Positions 1-9,151 of a DNA stretch of 64,000 bases are shown here, in pieces. This DNA is from Spirosoma aureum (GTDB lineage Bacteria > Bacteroidota > Bacteroidia > Cytophagales > Spirosomataceae), in NCBI RefSeq assembly GCF_011604685.1, contig NZ_CP050063.1, positions 8,225,001 to 8,289,000 of the forward strand. Reading direction: 5' to 3'. Both the position numbers and the translations under genes were made by a program. Each line of letters begins with the position of its first letter. The first letter of the stretch is position 1. The notes under the pieces were generated by a model that did not search any database, was not told the origin of the DNA, and was given only the letters and a program-made list of their open reading frames with translations.

Positions 1-2220
1 TCGGATCTGTTCAAGAATACGCTGGCAATCAGTACCAATGTACGTGTCAGTAACAAACTGACCTTGAGCACTAACCTGGATTTCAGCCGTAACAACTCCA
101 ACAACCGGCCCGCTGGCGAACGGGGAACGAACCCATTGCAGTGGGCGTATGCTGTTGGGTCGCACATCAACATCAATGACCTGCGCGATTACTGGGTACC
201 CGGCAAAGAGGGCCTGCAACAGAAATCACAAAGCATCGGCAACTACAACAACCCATACTTCCTGGCCTATGAAGTAAACAACAGTTATGTGCGGGATCGG
301 GTATTTGGCAACCTCAGAGCCGAATGGCAGCTTACGCCCGAAATCAAATTGATGGGTCGTTATGCGCTGGATACCTACTCCGAACAGCGTGAAACCAAAA
401 TAGCCAAGAGTTACACCGGCGAGCCGAATGGAGCCTACGGTCTGATCAATCTGAAACGCTACGAACGGAATGCGGACTTCCTGGCCACCTATACCAAACG
501 ATTCAATGCGCTGAGCGTCGTGGTATCGGCCGGGGGAAACAATCGCTACTCGCAATCGTCGGATCTGAACAATAGTAGCAAAAACGGGGCTGGCCTGATA
601 ATTCCGGGCTTATATACCATTCAGAATATTGCGCCAAACAACCTTCAGTACAACAACTACCTGTATAAGAAGGCTATTTACAGCGCCTATGCGACTGCCA
701 ATCTGGGCTTTAAAGACATGATTTATCTGGACCTGACCGCCCGCAACGACTGGTCCAGCACACTGCCTGCCAATAATCGCTCCTATTTCTATCCGTCAGC
801 ATCGTTAAGCTTATTGCTCAACGAAATGGTCCATATTTCCAACAATGTCGATCTGTTTAAACTTCGGGCTGGGGTAGCTCAGGTTGGGAATGATGCCAAT
901 CCCTACAGTCTGTATCCTACGCTGGGCGATGCAGGTGCCTGGAATGGTGTAACACGCCTGTCGAAATCGGGAAGCATTCTCCTTCCTGATCTCAAACCCG
1001 AAATTGCGACCTCCTACGAAGTGGGTATCGACTACAACATGTTCCGGAATCGGCTCCGCTTTTCGGGAACGTATTACATGTCTGAAAACCGCAACCAGAT
1101 TCTCCCCTCGCAGATTCCGTCCTCTTCGGGCTTTACGACCAAAAACATCAATGCCGGGCTGCTCGAAAGCCGGGGCGTCGAACTGTCGCTTGGCGGCACA
1201 CTTGTCGACAAAGGCGGTCTGCGCTGGGACCTGACAACGAATTTCACCAAGAACACCACACGTATCAAAGAACTGGCCGAAGGCATACCCTATTATACCT
1301 TATGGACTGATGCTAAAGGAGGTGCCTGGACGTATGTTGGCGATAAAGTCGGTGATATCTACGATGCCGAGATTATTACGGTAACCGACCAGAAATCACC
1401 TTATTATGGCTATCCCATTTTAAACAACGATGGCTCCTGGCAAAGTAAGAGTGCTACAACGACCAAGAATAAAATCGGGAACTTCAACCCCAACTTTATC
1501 CTGGGTGCACAGAGTTCGCTTTCTTACAAAGGGTTCACACTCAACTTCTCGCTCGACTGGCGTTCTGGTGGTGATTTTGTATCGCAAACCTACCGGTACA
1601 TGGAGTCGGATCTGCGTTCGCAGCGGTTTCTGGACAATCTGATCAATCCGGGTGGCCGGTCTGGCGATGAGCTCCGCAACTGGCTGGTCGCGAATCAGGA
1701 TCAGTACATCAAAATCCACGGTAACTTTTTCCCGATTGTGGGCGGCCCAACGGCAGCTTATGGCGGTTATCCGTTTGAATTCGGTGGTAAATCGTATGCC
1801 TATGGTGTATTCAATCCGGGCGTTATCGCACAGTATGATTCGCAGGGTAACATCACGGGTTATACTGAAAACTTAGGCGGAGCAGGGACCAAAATCATTC
1901 CGTACGGCGATAATTATCCGTGGGATTTCACGCGGGCGGCCACGTTTGATGCCTCGTTCGTTAAACTCCGGGAAATTTCACTCGGCTACGACATTCCGGC
2001 TCGGTTCGTCAAATCGATTGGTCTGCAAAACGCTACCTTCTCGGTCTACAGCCGCAACATTATTTTGTGGACGGCCGCCAAAATCAACGTCGACCCCGAA
2101 ATGGCCTTCCAGCCACAGGCTGGCCCTCAGGCTGGTACGCAGTTTAAGCAGGGTATTGAGCGCTACAACGTAACGCCCTGGACCATTCCGGTTGGGTTTA
2201 AACTTGGTCTCACGTTCTAA
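1..2220 (+). CDS. SusC/RagA-type TonB-linked outer membrane protein, C-terminal part
   Basis: The frame is open from base 1, so the gene enters from the left and its signal peptide, carboxypeptidase-like domain and most of the plug are outside the window. The 739 visible residues are beta-barrel: alternating aromatic strands, motifs such as LRAGVAQVGNDANPYS and LKPEIATSYEVGIDYN, and a C-terminal Phe as in outer-membrane proteins. SusC proteins import oligosaccharides or other large nutrients across the outer membrane using TonB energy. The SusD partner begins 22 bases downstream, so the two are co-transcribed. The substrate cannot be read from the sequence. Full-length members have about 1000-1100 residues, so roughly 300 are missing. 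Confidence 0.93.
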   Translation, partial: SDLFKNTLAISTNVRVSNKLTLSTNLDFSRNNSNNRPAGERGTNPLQWAYAVGSHININDLRDYWVPGKEGLQQKSQSIGNYNNPYFLAYEVNNSYVRDRVFGNLRAEWQLTPEIKLMGRYALDTYSEQRETKIAKSYTGEPNGAYGLINLKRYERNADFLATYTKRFNALSVVVSAGGNNRYSQSSDLNNSSKNGAGLIIPGLYTIQNIAPNNLQYNNYLYKKAIYSAYATANLGFKDMIYLDLTARNDWSSTLPANNRSYFYPSASLSLLLNEMVHISNNVDLFKLRAGVAQVGNDANPYSLYPTLGDAGAWNGVTRLSKSGSILLPDLKPEIATSYEVGIDYNMFRNRLRFSGTYYMSENRNQILPSQIPSSSGFTTKNINAGLLESRGVELSLGGTLVDKGGLRWDLTTNFTKNTTRIKELAEGIPYYTLWTDAKGGAWTYVGDKVGDIYDAEIITVTDQKSPYYGYPILNNDGSWQSKSATTTKNKIGNFNPNFILGAQSSLSYKGFTLNFSLDWRSGGDFVSQTYRYMESDLRSQRFLDNLINPGGRSGDELRNWLVANQDQYIKIHGNFFPIVGGPTAAYGGYPFEFGGKSYAYGVFNPGVIAQYDSQGNITGYTENLGGAGTKIIPYGDNYPWDFTRAATFDASFVKLREISLGYDIPARFVKSIGLQNATFSVYSRNIILWTAAKINVDPEMAFQPQAGPQAGTQFKQGIERYNVTPWTIPVGFKLGLTF

Positions 2221-2242
2221 GAATTTTCTAACGAATTCAGTC

Positions 2243-3886
2243 ATGAAAACTATAGTTATAAAGTACACCGCCTGCCTGGTTCTATTTGTGTCTTTCCTCT
2301 TTTCCTGTAAAGACCTGACCCAGTTGAACGTGAATCCCAATGGTGTTCAGCCCGAAACGGTGAACCCGAACCTGGTCATGCCTACCGTACTGACCGAAAC
2401 CGGCAAAGCATTGGTAAACCTCGGCTTTCAGGACATTGCAGGGGTCGTACAGCACACCCAGAAAGATGCCTGGTTTAGCGGCCATAACGACTACGACTGG
2501 GGTGGCGACCAAAGCTGGACGGCTTATTACGATTTGCTCCGGAATAATGATTTGCTGTATCAGCGTTCAGTTGCGCTGAACATGGAATTTCAACAGGGGG
2601 TGGCACTGGTGATGAAATCGATGCTTTTCGGCCTGATTACCGATTTATGGGGCGATGCACCCTACACGAATGCACTGAAAGGTGAACAGGGGGGCGCTGA
2701 CTTTATTACCCCGAAATATGACAGCCAGGAAGTGATTTATGCAGGTATTCTGGCCGATCTGGATAAAGCGAATACTTTATTATCGAAGCCGAAAGCCGCA
2801 TATTCAAGCATTGTCGAAAGTGCCGATGTATACTACGCTGGCGATCCAGCCAAATGGCAGAAGCTGGCTAACTCATTAAAATTACGATATCTGATGCGGA
2901 TTTCGGCCAAACAGCCCGATGTTGCCAAAGCAGGTATCGAGAAGATCGTAGCCACTCCCGCGCAATATCCAATCATCGATGATGCTTCCGCTGATGCAAC
3001 GATGGCCTATGTTGGCAATAATTCTGGCGATGCCTGGCCATCAAACTCCGTATTTGACATTAGCGGCAGTAACTATCGTCGGATAAAAATGTGTTCGACA
3101 CTGCTCAAACCCATGCAGGCAACCAGCGACCCCCGTCTGGCGCTCTGGGCCAAAAAAGTAGAAATCCCGCTGGTTGTCGATCCAAAACTTCCGGCTGGCA
3201 CAGATAAGATCACAAACGGTATTCGCTACCTCTCACCCGACAAAGTTGGTACAACACCAATCGATACAGACCCGAATTACGTTGGTTTGCCGCCGAGTGC
3301 CTCGCAATTACCCTCGGGTTATAATTTCAATCCAACGCCCGGTCAGACGTCGGTTAATCCGCACGTTTCTTACCTGAATGAGATTTACACACAAGCCAAA
3401 GGTCCCCTGTTAAAAGCACGGCTGGTTTCGGCGGCAGAAGTCCAGTTTATTCTGGCCGAGGCTGCACAGAAAGGCTGGGCGGCTGGTGATGCGAAAACCC
3501 GATATGAAGCGGCCGTTAAAGCCTCCCTCACCGCCTGGGGCGTTACAAGTAGCTATAATGCCTTCATTGCTCAGAAAGGGGTTGCTTATGATGGTACCCT
3601 GGCGCAAATTATGGGGCAAAAATGGATTGCCAGCTGGACTAGCGCTACCGAAGCCTGGTTCGATTATCGCCGGACGGGTCTGCCTGCGCTAACGGCGGGT
3701 CCAGTGGCAAAGCGGAAAGTGCTGCCCCTTCGATTTTATTACATGCGGGATGAGCTAAACCTGAACAAAACTAATTCGGGAGTAGCCATTGAAAAACTTG
3801 AAACAACCGCCAACTCACAGGCCGACGGCAAAAACAGTGCCTGGTCAAAACAGTGGCTTGTTCAGGGAACAGGTAAACCCTGGTAA
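2243..3886 (+). CDS. SusD/RagB-like nutrient-binding outer membrane lipoprotein
   Basis: 547 residues. A lipoprotein signal ends in FVSFLFSC with the lipidated Cys at position 22, followed by DLTQLNVNPNG, typical of the SusD-like group 2 family. I start at 2243 because that ATG gives a clean signal peptide; an in-frame start at 2192 would overlap the susC end and add a polar extension. SusD forms the lid on the SusC barrel and binds the substrate at the cell surface. The body shows the helical TPR-like pattern and a C-terminal region with WIASWTSATEAWFDYRRTG, common in this family. The gene is closed by a strong hairpin at 3910-3955. Confidence 0.92.
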   Translation: MKTIVIKYTACLVLFVSFLFSCKDLTQLNVNPNGVQPETVNPNLVMPTVLTETGKALVNLGFQDIAGVVQHTQKDAWFSGHNDYDWGGDQSWTAYYDLLRNNDLLYQRSVALNMEFQQGVALVMKSMLFGLITDLWGDAPYTNALKGEQGGADFITPKYDSQEVIYAGILADLDKANTLLSKPKAAYSSIVESADVYYAGDPAKWQKLANSLKLRYLMRISAKQPDVAKAGIEKIVATPAQYPIIDDASADATMAYVGNNSGDAWPSNSVFDISGSNYRRIKMCSTLLKPMQATSDPRLALWAKKVEIPLVVDPKLPAGTDKITNGIRYLSPDKVGTTPIDTDPNYVGLPPSASQLPSGYNFNPTPGQTSVNPHVSYLNEIYTQAKGPLLKARLVSAAEVQFILAEAAQKGWAAGDAKTRYEAAVKASLTAWGVTSSYNAFIAQKGVAYDGTLAQIMGQKWIASWTSATEAWFDYRRTGLPALTAGPVAKRKVLPLRFYYMRDELNLNKTNSGVAIEKLETTANSQADGKNSAWSKQWLVQGTGKPW

Positions 3887-3909
3887 TTGACTGTTTGTAA
3901 ACCCTTGCC

Positions 3910-3955
3910 AACTTCCCGAAAGAGGCCGCACCCCGGTTTATTCTTTCGGGAAGTT
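3910..3955 (+). terminator. Hairpin terminator after first susCD pair
   Basis: A perfect 14-bp stem, AACTTCCCGAAAGA (3910-3923) with TCTTTCGGGAAGTT (3942-3955), has an 18-nt loop and is followed by TTAAT. It starts 24 bases after the susD stop. The same stem sequence is reused after the second susD at 14276-14308. Confidence 0.75.
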
Positions 3956-3981
3956 TTAATCAGGCTCCTTTTCCCGTTTGT

Positions 3982-5250
3982 ATGAAAAAGCTCTTTGTCA
4001 CGCTGGCCGTTTTATGGTTTTATAGTCATGCGTTTGCCCAGGACTTTAAAGCGGGAGCTGCCGTCAGGCTGATTACACCAAATCCGCTATTACCTGTTTC
4101 GGGGGGTATCGGTACGCCTAAAAAAGCAGTCGAGAAAAAAGGGGAACTGTTTGTCAGAGCTTGTGTCATTGAAAAAGGGAGCACGCGCATTGCCATCGTC
4201 AGTGTCGATAACCTTGGCTGGCCTTCGGTATTAGGCAATAAATCAAGAGCGCTCATCAAGGGAATTCCACCCCAAAATATTCTGATCGGCTGTACGCATA
4301 CCCACAGCGGACCCGATGCCTATGGGTTTCCCAACGAAAAAGGCGAATCATTTGCAGACCTGCCTTACCTGGATAAATGTGTGCAGGCGATTGCCGACGC
4401 CGTTAATGAAGCCATAACGAAATTAAGCCCGGCTACCTTAAAAGTCGCGGTCGGCGAAGCCAAAGGGCAGATCGCCTATAATTACTACGCGCCCGATTTG
4501 TATGACCCACGCTGCGGGGTTATTCAGGCCATTGCCACATCAGGAACCAATGCGGGCAAACCCATTGTCACACTGGTTAATTACGCCATTCATCCCGAAA
4601 TAATTGGTTCAGGCCGGGGCATTCTCAGCCCCGATCTGTGTGGACCGCTCTACGATCGGATCGAATCGAAACAGGGTGGTGTAGCTATCTTCGTCAATAG
4701 TGCTCAGGGCGGAATGGTAACGGCCGATAATCGACGGGAAAACGCAAAAGAAGCCAATACATGGGAAGAATGCATTCGAATTGGTGAGTTACTGGCCGAT
4801 GAAGCACTGCGCATTGTTGGCACGGCTGAAGCGCAAGCCAATCCGACACTTTTCTGCACCGCCCGACGAGTTACCTTCCCGATTGAGTCGGATGTGATGA
4901 AATATATCGTAAAGAATTCACCGCTGAAGTATGAAGTGGCTCCCGGCGACAAAGTTGTGGCTCAGGTCAATTTGCTCAACATCGGCACCGCGCAGATACT
5001 GACCATTCCGGGCGAAGCCTTACCGAACGTTGGCTATTATATCAAACGACACATGCACACCAGCGTGCCCTTGTTATTTGGCCTGACCAACGACGCCTTT
5101 GGTTATATGCTGACCAAAGTAGACTTCAAAAGTTTCAAGCGATACGATTACATCAGCCGAACCAGTCTAGGCGAAAACACCGCCGAGATTTATATGGATG
5201 AAGCGCTGAAATTAATTGCCGAGTCGCCCAAAGCCGATGGGTATAAATAG
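3982..5250 (+). CDS. Neutral/alkaline ceramidase-like secreted hydrolase
   Basis: 422 residues with a signal peptide ending in HAFAQ. The neutral ceramidase N-terminal fold is recognised from the zinc-site motifs THTHSGPD, VNYAIHPEIIGSG followed by SPD, IPGEALPNVGYY and LTNDAFGYML. Members cleave ceramide or related N-acyl lipids in the periplasm or outside the cell. It is clearly shorter than classical neutral ceramidases (about 650 or more residues), lacking the C-terminal Ig-like domain. The usual GDVSPN nucleophile loop reads QGGMVTADN, with Thr in place of Ser, so the substrate may differ. It follows a susCD pair, which suggests the released product or the substrate is imported by that pair (inference). 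Confidence 0.8.
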   Translation: MKKLFVTLAVLWFYSHAFAQDFKAGAAVRLITPNPLLPVSGGIGTPKKAVEKKGELFVRACVIEKGSTRIAIVSVDNLGWPSVLGNKSRALIKGIPPQNILIGCTHTHSGPDAYGFPNEKGESFADLPYLDKCVQAIADAVNEAITKLSPATLKVAVGEAKGQIAYNYYAPDLYDPRCGVIQAIATSGTNAGKPIVTLVNYAIHPEIIGSGRGILSPDLCGPLYDRIESKQGGVAIFVNSAQGGMVTADNRRENAKEANTWEECIRIGELLADEALRIVGTAEAQANPTLFCTARRVTFPIESDVMKYIVKNSPLKYEVAPGDKVVAQVNLLNIGTAQILTIPGEALPNVGYYIKRHMHTSVPLLFGLTNDAFGYMLTKVDFKSFKRYDYISRTSLGENTAEIYMDEALKLIAESPKADGYK

Positions 5251-5256
5251 TATTTT

Positions 5257-5289
5257 AACCCAATAAGGTCTCAAAGACCTTATTGGGTT
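5257..5289 (+). terminator. Hairpin terminator
   Basis: A perfect 15-bp stem, AACCCAATAAGGTCT (5257-5271) with AGACCTTATTGGGTT (5275-5289), has a 3-nt loop. It begins 6 bases after the ceramidase-like stop. There is no long T-run, so it may be an attenuator or RNA stabiliser rather than a full stop before the next gene. Confidence 0.6.
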
Positions 5290-5325
5290 GATTTGGTTGG
5301 TCGTCACAGTAAACCCTAGCAATCA

Positions 5326-6699
5326 ATGAAAAAGTACCTGTTAAAAACGCTTGCCCTTGTTGCCGTCATCAGCATTAGTACACTTTTCTCCTTTGATCTT
5401 CCGAAACCGGTTGATGGAATAACGCCGTCAACCGCCCTGGATAGCTATCTGAATAATGGCGACAAGGCATTTAAGTGGGAAGTTAAAGATACGTATAGCT
5501 ACGGCGACATTACGGCGTATGAGGTATTGTTAACCTCCCAAAAATGGCGCGAATACACCTGGAAGCATCAATTGACTGTACTCGTTCCGAAAGAGGTAAA
5601 ATACGATGGCGCCTTGCTGTTCATTACCGGCGGATCGATTAAAGATGGCGAACCACGCTGGAATGGCCGGGAAGACACGTTCAACCGGGCAATGAGTATG
5701 GCAGCCACAAAAAACAATGCGATCGTAGCCGTTCTTCGGCAGACGCCCAATCAGCCGTTATACGATGATCTTAAAGAAGATGCCCTGATCTCTTACACTC
5801 TGCATCAGTTTAAAAAAGACGGTGACTATTCCTGGCCTTTACTTTTCCCGATGGTAAAAAGTGCCGTTCGGGCTATGGATGCCGTGCAGGCTCTAGCCAA
5901 AGAGACGCTTCATAAAGACGTGAATCGCTTTGTGGTTTCGGGAGCTTCCAAACGCGGCTGGACCACCTGGCTAACGGGTGCGAGTGACAAACGGGCCGTT
6001 GCTATTGCCCCAATGGTGATCGACGTTCTGAATATGCCGGTCAATCTCGACTATCAGATGAAAATCTGGAATAAATACAGTGAACAAATTGAAGACTATG
6101 TAAAGCTGGGTATTCCACAAACGGTTCACAGTAAAGAAGGCAGTGCGGTTACCGAGATGATCGACCCTTACTCATACCGAAAAAAGTTAACCATGCCGAA
6201 AATGCTGTTTATGGGGACCAACGATGAGTACTGGACTGTCGATGCGGTGAAGCATTATATTGGCCAGATTCCCGGAGAAAATTTTATTCATTACGTTCCT
6301 AATGTGGGCCACGATCTGGGCGACAAGCGGCAGGCGCTGGAAGCGCTGAGCGCTTTTTTTGGAAACACCCTGGCCAAACAACCTTATCCGGCCTGCCAAT
6401 GGGCCGTATCCACGACAAAAAAAGGCGTAGACCTCACAATAACCGCCACATCTGACAAGCTGGAAGACGTTACGATCTGGTCAGCGAATTCTACCGACAT
6501 GATTTTCCAGGATGAAAAATGGGAAGGCAAAAGCCTGGGTATCAAAAATAAAGGAAGCTTTTCGGTAAGCGAAGCCTATCCGGCATCGGGTTACCGGGCG
6601 TTTTACATTGATTTGAAGTATAAAGTACCAACGGGCGGTACATACACTGAAAGCACCCGAATGTTTCTGACCGACAACGATGAGATTTTCCTGAAATAA
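5326..6699 (+). CDS. PhoPQ-activated pathogenicity-related (PqaA-type) alpha/beta hydrolase
   Basis: 457 residues, with an N-terminal signal segment up to about residue 22. The PqaA family signature is clear: TGGSIKDGEPRWN near 101, the nucleophile elbow VSGASKRGWTTWLTG with Ser208, GTNDEYWT with Asp300, and PNVGHDLG with His329, which together give a plausible Ser-Asp-His triad. The C-terminal 100 residues form a beta domain. The family is named for a Salmonella PhoPQ-induced gene; its substrate is not established. It shares its direction with the preceding ceramidase-like gene (75-base gap with a hairpin), so both may serve the same susCD locus. A hairpin at 6789-6817 lies downstream. Confidence 0.85.
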   Translation: MKKYLLKTLALVAVISISTLFSFDLPKPVDGITPSTALDSYLNNGDKAFKWEVKDTYSYGDITAYEVLLTSQKWREYTWKHQLTVLVPKEVKYDGALLFITGGSIKDGEPRWNGREDTFNRAMSMAATKNNAIVAVLRQTPNQPLYDDLKEDALISYTLHQFKKDGDYSWPLLFPMVKSAVRAMDAVQALAKETLHKDVNRFVVSGASKRGWTTWLTGASDKRAVAIAPMVIDVLNMPVNLDYQMKIWNKYSEQIEDYVKLGIPQTVHSKEGSAVTEMIDPYSYRKKLTMPKMLFMGTNDEYWTVDAVKHYIGQIPGENFIHYVPNVGHDLGDKRQALEALSAFFGNTLAKQPYPACQWAVSTTKKGVDLTITATSDKLEDVTIWSANSTDMIFQDEKWEGKSLGIKNKGSFSVSEAYPASGYRAFYIDLKYKVPTGGTYTESTRMFLTDNDEIFLK

Positions 6700-6788
6700 G
6701 GCTAGTTACCTTCTCTTTACCAGTCGATGATTGACTAGTAATAGAGGTCAATATGCACCCGTTAAGTCGTTTTATTTCTTCATGATCG

Positions 6789-6817
6789 ACGGCCTATGCT
6801 TTTTTAGTATAGGCCGT
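6789..6817. terminator. Hairpin, probable terminator
   Basis: Stem ACGGCCTAT (6789-6797) with ATAGGCCGT (6809-6817) and an 11-nt T-rich loop, 90 bases after the PqaA-like stop. It separates the first locus from the sigma-factor locus. Confidence 0.5.
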
Positions 6818-6961
6818 TTGCTTATAGGAGAAATGTCCGAAATGGCTTACCAATTTGGCAATCCCATCAACTACCAAACTGCGTAGGTGCCAATTCTGGG
6901 AAAGAAACAAAATGGGCTACACTGTCAGATTACACACTTTTTTGGGTTTATTTTAGAAAAA

Positions 6962-6988
6962 TTTAAAATCCACTAAGGGGGTTTTAAA
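6962..6988. promoter_or_regulatory. A/T-rich hairpin in the leader of the sigma factor gene
   Basis: TTTAAAATCC (6962-6971) pairs with GGGTTTTAAA (6979-6988), including one G-T wobble, with a 7-nt loop. It lies in the 439-base gap between 6699 and the sigma gene start at 7139. Role unknown: it could be an operator or an upstream RNA structure. I see no gene in the gap; the rest is A/T-rich. Confidence 0.3.
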
Positions 6989-7138
6989 AAAATGTTGTCT
7001 TGTATAGTATACGATTGACTTTTTGGCGACTCGTTAAATTAGTCACAGGCTATGCAAATTCGTCCACTGATCGATTTGGATCAACAAAATCAGGCAAACA
7101 TTACCATTCGGCATTCGTCCAACCCAAATGTCGAGCCC

Positions 7139-7738
7139 ATGGACGCGACACCGGATCGTAACGATACTGAACTCTTTATTCGGCGAGCCTTTGCCGAAAG
7201 TCCTCAACGGGGATGCGAACTGCTTTTTCGTCGATATCATCAGGCCCTGTGCAGTCATGCCGTACGGTTTGTGTATTCAAAAGAGACGGCGGAAGATCTG
7301 GTCAGTGACGTATTCTGTAAATTCTGGAAAACCAAAGCCTACGAAAGCGTTACGTCGTCGTTCCGTTATTATTTGTTTCGCAGCGTTCGTAACGAAGCCT
7401 ACAACTACCTCCGATTAGAATTTCAGGAGCTGGACAATATAGAAACGGCAGAGACACAGGAAGGGCAGTTCAGCCAGCGCCCCGACCAGGTTCTTCAGTA
7501 CGAAGAAGTCGTTCACCGCATCGAAGATCTGGTCGAATCCCTGCCACCCCAGTGCCGCAAAGTGTTCTTACTGAGCCGATTTGAAGGCCGGAAATACCAG
7601 GACATTGCCACGGAATTAGGCATCTCTATAAAAACCGTTGAGGTCCACATTGTCAAAGCCCTCAGTATTGTCAGAAAAGGATTAAAAGACCACTGGCTCC
7701 TGGTTATAGTGGCCGTCTGGCGTCTGCTCCCATTCTAA
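7139..7738 (+). CDS. ECF-type RNA polymerase sigma factor
   Basis: 199 residues from the chosen start. Region 2 is seen at ELLFRRYHQALC...ETAEDLVSDVFCKFW, and region 4 at LPPQCRKVFLLSRFEGRKYQDIATELGIS with the recognition helix ISIKTVEVHIVKALSIV. An in-frame ATG at 7052 would add 29 residues; I prefer 7139 because family members usually have 180-200 residues and start close to this ND-x-ELF segment. The gene is followed by a FecR anti-sigma gene, then a SusC with an STN domain, which is the classical trans-envelope switch: substrate binding outside releases this sigma factor inside. Its likely targets are its own locus (inference). Confidence 0.9.
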   Translation: MDATPDRNDTELFIRRAFAESPQRGCELLFRRYHQALCSHAVRFVYSKETAEDLVSDVFCKFWKTKAYESVTSSFRYYLFRSVRNEAYNYLRLEFQELDNIETAETQEGQFSQRPDQVLQYEEVVHRIEDLVESLPPQCRKVFLLSRFEGRKYQDIATELGISIKTVEVHIVKALSIVRKGLKDHWLLVIVAVWRLLPF

Positions 7739-7795
7739 TTTCTGACAGGGCAGTTTGCCAAAAGCTATCGATCAATCATCAACCGGATACACGCC

Positions 7796-8818
7796 ATGGA
7801 ATCAGAAATCAATAAAGAGCTGATATTTAATCACTTCGCCCGAAAATCCTCTCCCCTCCAACGCGAACTGATTGCGCATTGGCTTCGCGAAAAAGCCAAT
7901 GAAGAACAATACTACGAATGGCTGGAAGAGTGGGAAAACAGGAACCCTCAATATTTGACTAAGCCGGAATTAACCCTTCACCGATATACCACTTTTTTAG
8001 AAGAGAACCCACATGTAGAAGAAGCCAATACACCTACGCATACGCCCGGCCTGTCGGTTTCAAATCGTTGGGGCAGAGGGCATTGGCTGGTAGCGGCCTC
8101 TACCCTACTCCTGCTTAGTATTGGCCTGATCCTGTTTCGTAATCAGATTCTGTATCAAACCTACGAAACAGCGTTGGGAGAAACCCGTTCGCTCAATTTG
8201 CCCGATGGAAGCGTTGTCAGGCTCAATGCGAACTCCTCGTTGCGGGTTCCCCGGTGGGGATTTGGCCACAAAACCCGCGAAGTGCTGCTCACGGGCGAGG
8301 CCAATTTCTCCGTTACGCATTCGCCCGATTCACAGAAGTTTATCGTGAAAACAGCGAAGAATTTTGAAGTAGTCGTGCTGGGTACCGAGTTTACTGTTTT
8401 TGCGCGAAAACGCAGAGCTAAAGTGGTGCTGAATAAGGGCAAAGTTCAGCTTCAGTATCAGGAAGGAAGAACGGAAAAACAGGTAACGATGAAGCCGGGT
8501 GATCTGGTGACACTCGATCCACAGAACCACCTTGCCCTGAAAACCCTGAAGCAATCTCAATTGCACCCGGCCTGGGTCAATCCTGCCAGCGAGGAGAAGC
8601 GATTTGTATTCGAGGAAGCCACTTTAGAAGAAGTGGCCTATCTGCTCGAAGAAAATTACGGATTGCAGGTCGACATTACCGATAAGGAACTGGCCGGGCG
8701 GGTACTCATGGGTTCGTTTCGCGCCGACAATGTCGATCAGCTTTTGCTGTCCATTTCCGAACTGTTAGACATCAATGTTATCCGGCAGGGTAATCATGTT
8801 CAAATCAAGGACAAATAG
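7796..8818 (+). CDS. FecR family anti-sigma factor
   Basis: 340 residues. The cytoplasmic N-terminal 95 residues (sigma binding) are followed by a single membrane helix at about 97-114 (WLVAASTLLLLSIGLILF). The periplasmic FecR domain follows with ETRSLNLPDGSVVRLNANSSLRVP and EVVVLGTEFTVFARK. A C-terminal DUF4974-like domain (FEEATLEEVAYLLEENYGLQVDI) finishes the protein. It holds the adjacent sigma factor inactive until signalled by the STN domain of the SusC gene that follows. The gap to the sigma gene is 57 bases. Confidence 0.92.
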   Translation: MESEINKELIFNHFARKSSPLQRELIAHWLREKANEEQYYEWLEEWENRNPQYLTKPELTLHRYTTFLEENPHVEEANTPTHTPGLSVSNRWGRGHWLVAASTLLLLSIGLILFRNQILYQTYETALGETRSLNLPDGSVVRLNANSSLRVPRWGFGHKTREVLLTGEANFSVTHSPDSQKFIVKTAKNFEVVVLGTEFTVFARKRRAKVVLNKGKVQLQYQEGRTEKQVTMKPGDLVTLDPQNHLALKTLKQSQLHPAWVNPASEEKRFVFEEATLEEVAYLLEENYGLQVDITDKELAGRVLMGSFRADNVDQLLLSISELLDINVIRQGNHVQIKDK

Positions 8819-9151
8819 GGAAATCCATGTAAAGCCTTTAGGCTCATCGAGATGCATTTTCAATGCGCCAATCAGCCTGCAAATAACAGTCATACTCGAT
8901 AGACTATTAGACAAACTCCTGATTGTCAATTTTTTAACTTTTTCTTGGAAAAGAAAAATCGCTTACAAAACTTTGCCCACCAATTAATAGTACTACTGTG
9001 CTGTCGCCAATTTCGTTGTGTTCTCTACGATGTTCTTCTTTACCGAATAGGGTAGCCCGTTGCCAGGATACGTTCAATTTATGAGCGATCTGTTACCCAT
9101 CCGATCATGTCCAGTTTATGGACCACTAATCCATTTTCTACTTTTACTCTG
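8819..9151. other. Intergenic, no gene seen
   Basis: A 333-base gap between fecR and the STN-type susC. It is A/T-rich and presumably holds the susC promoter, possibly the one used by the upstream sigma factor, but I could not pick out a convincing box. An in-frame ATG at 9107 lies inside it and could be the true susC start. Confidence 0.4.
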
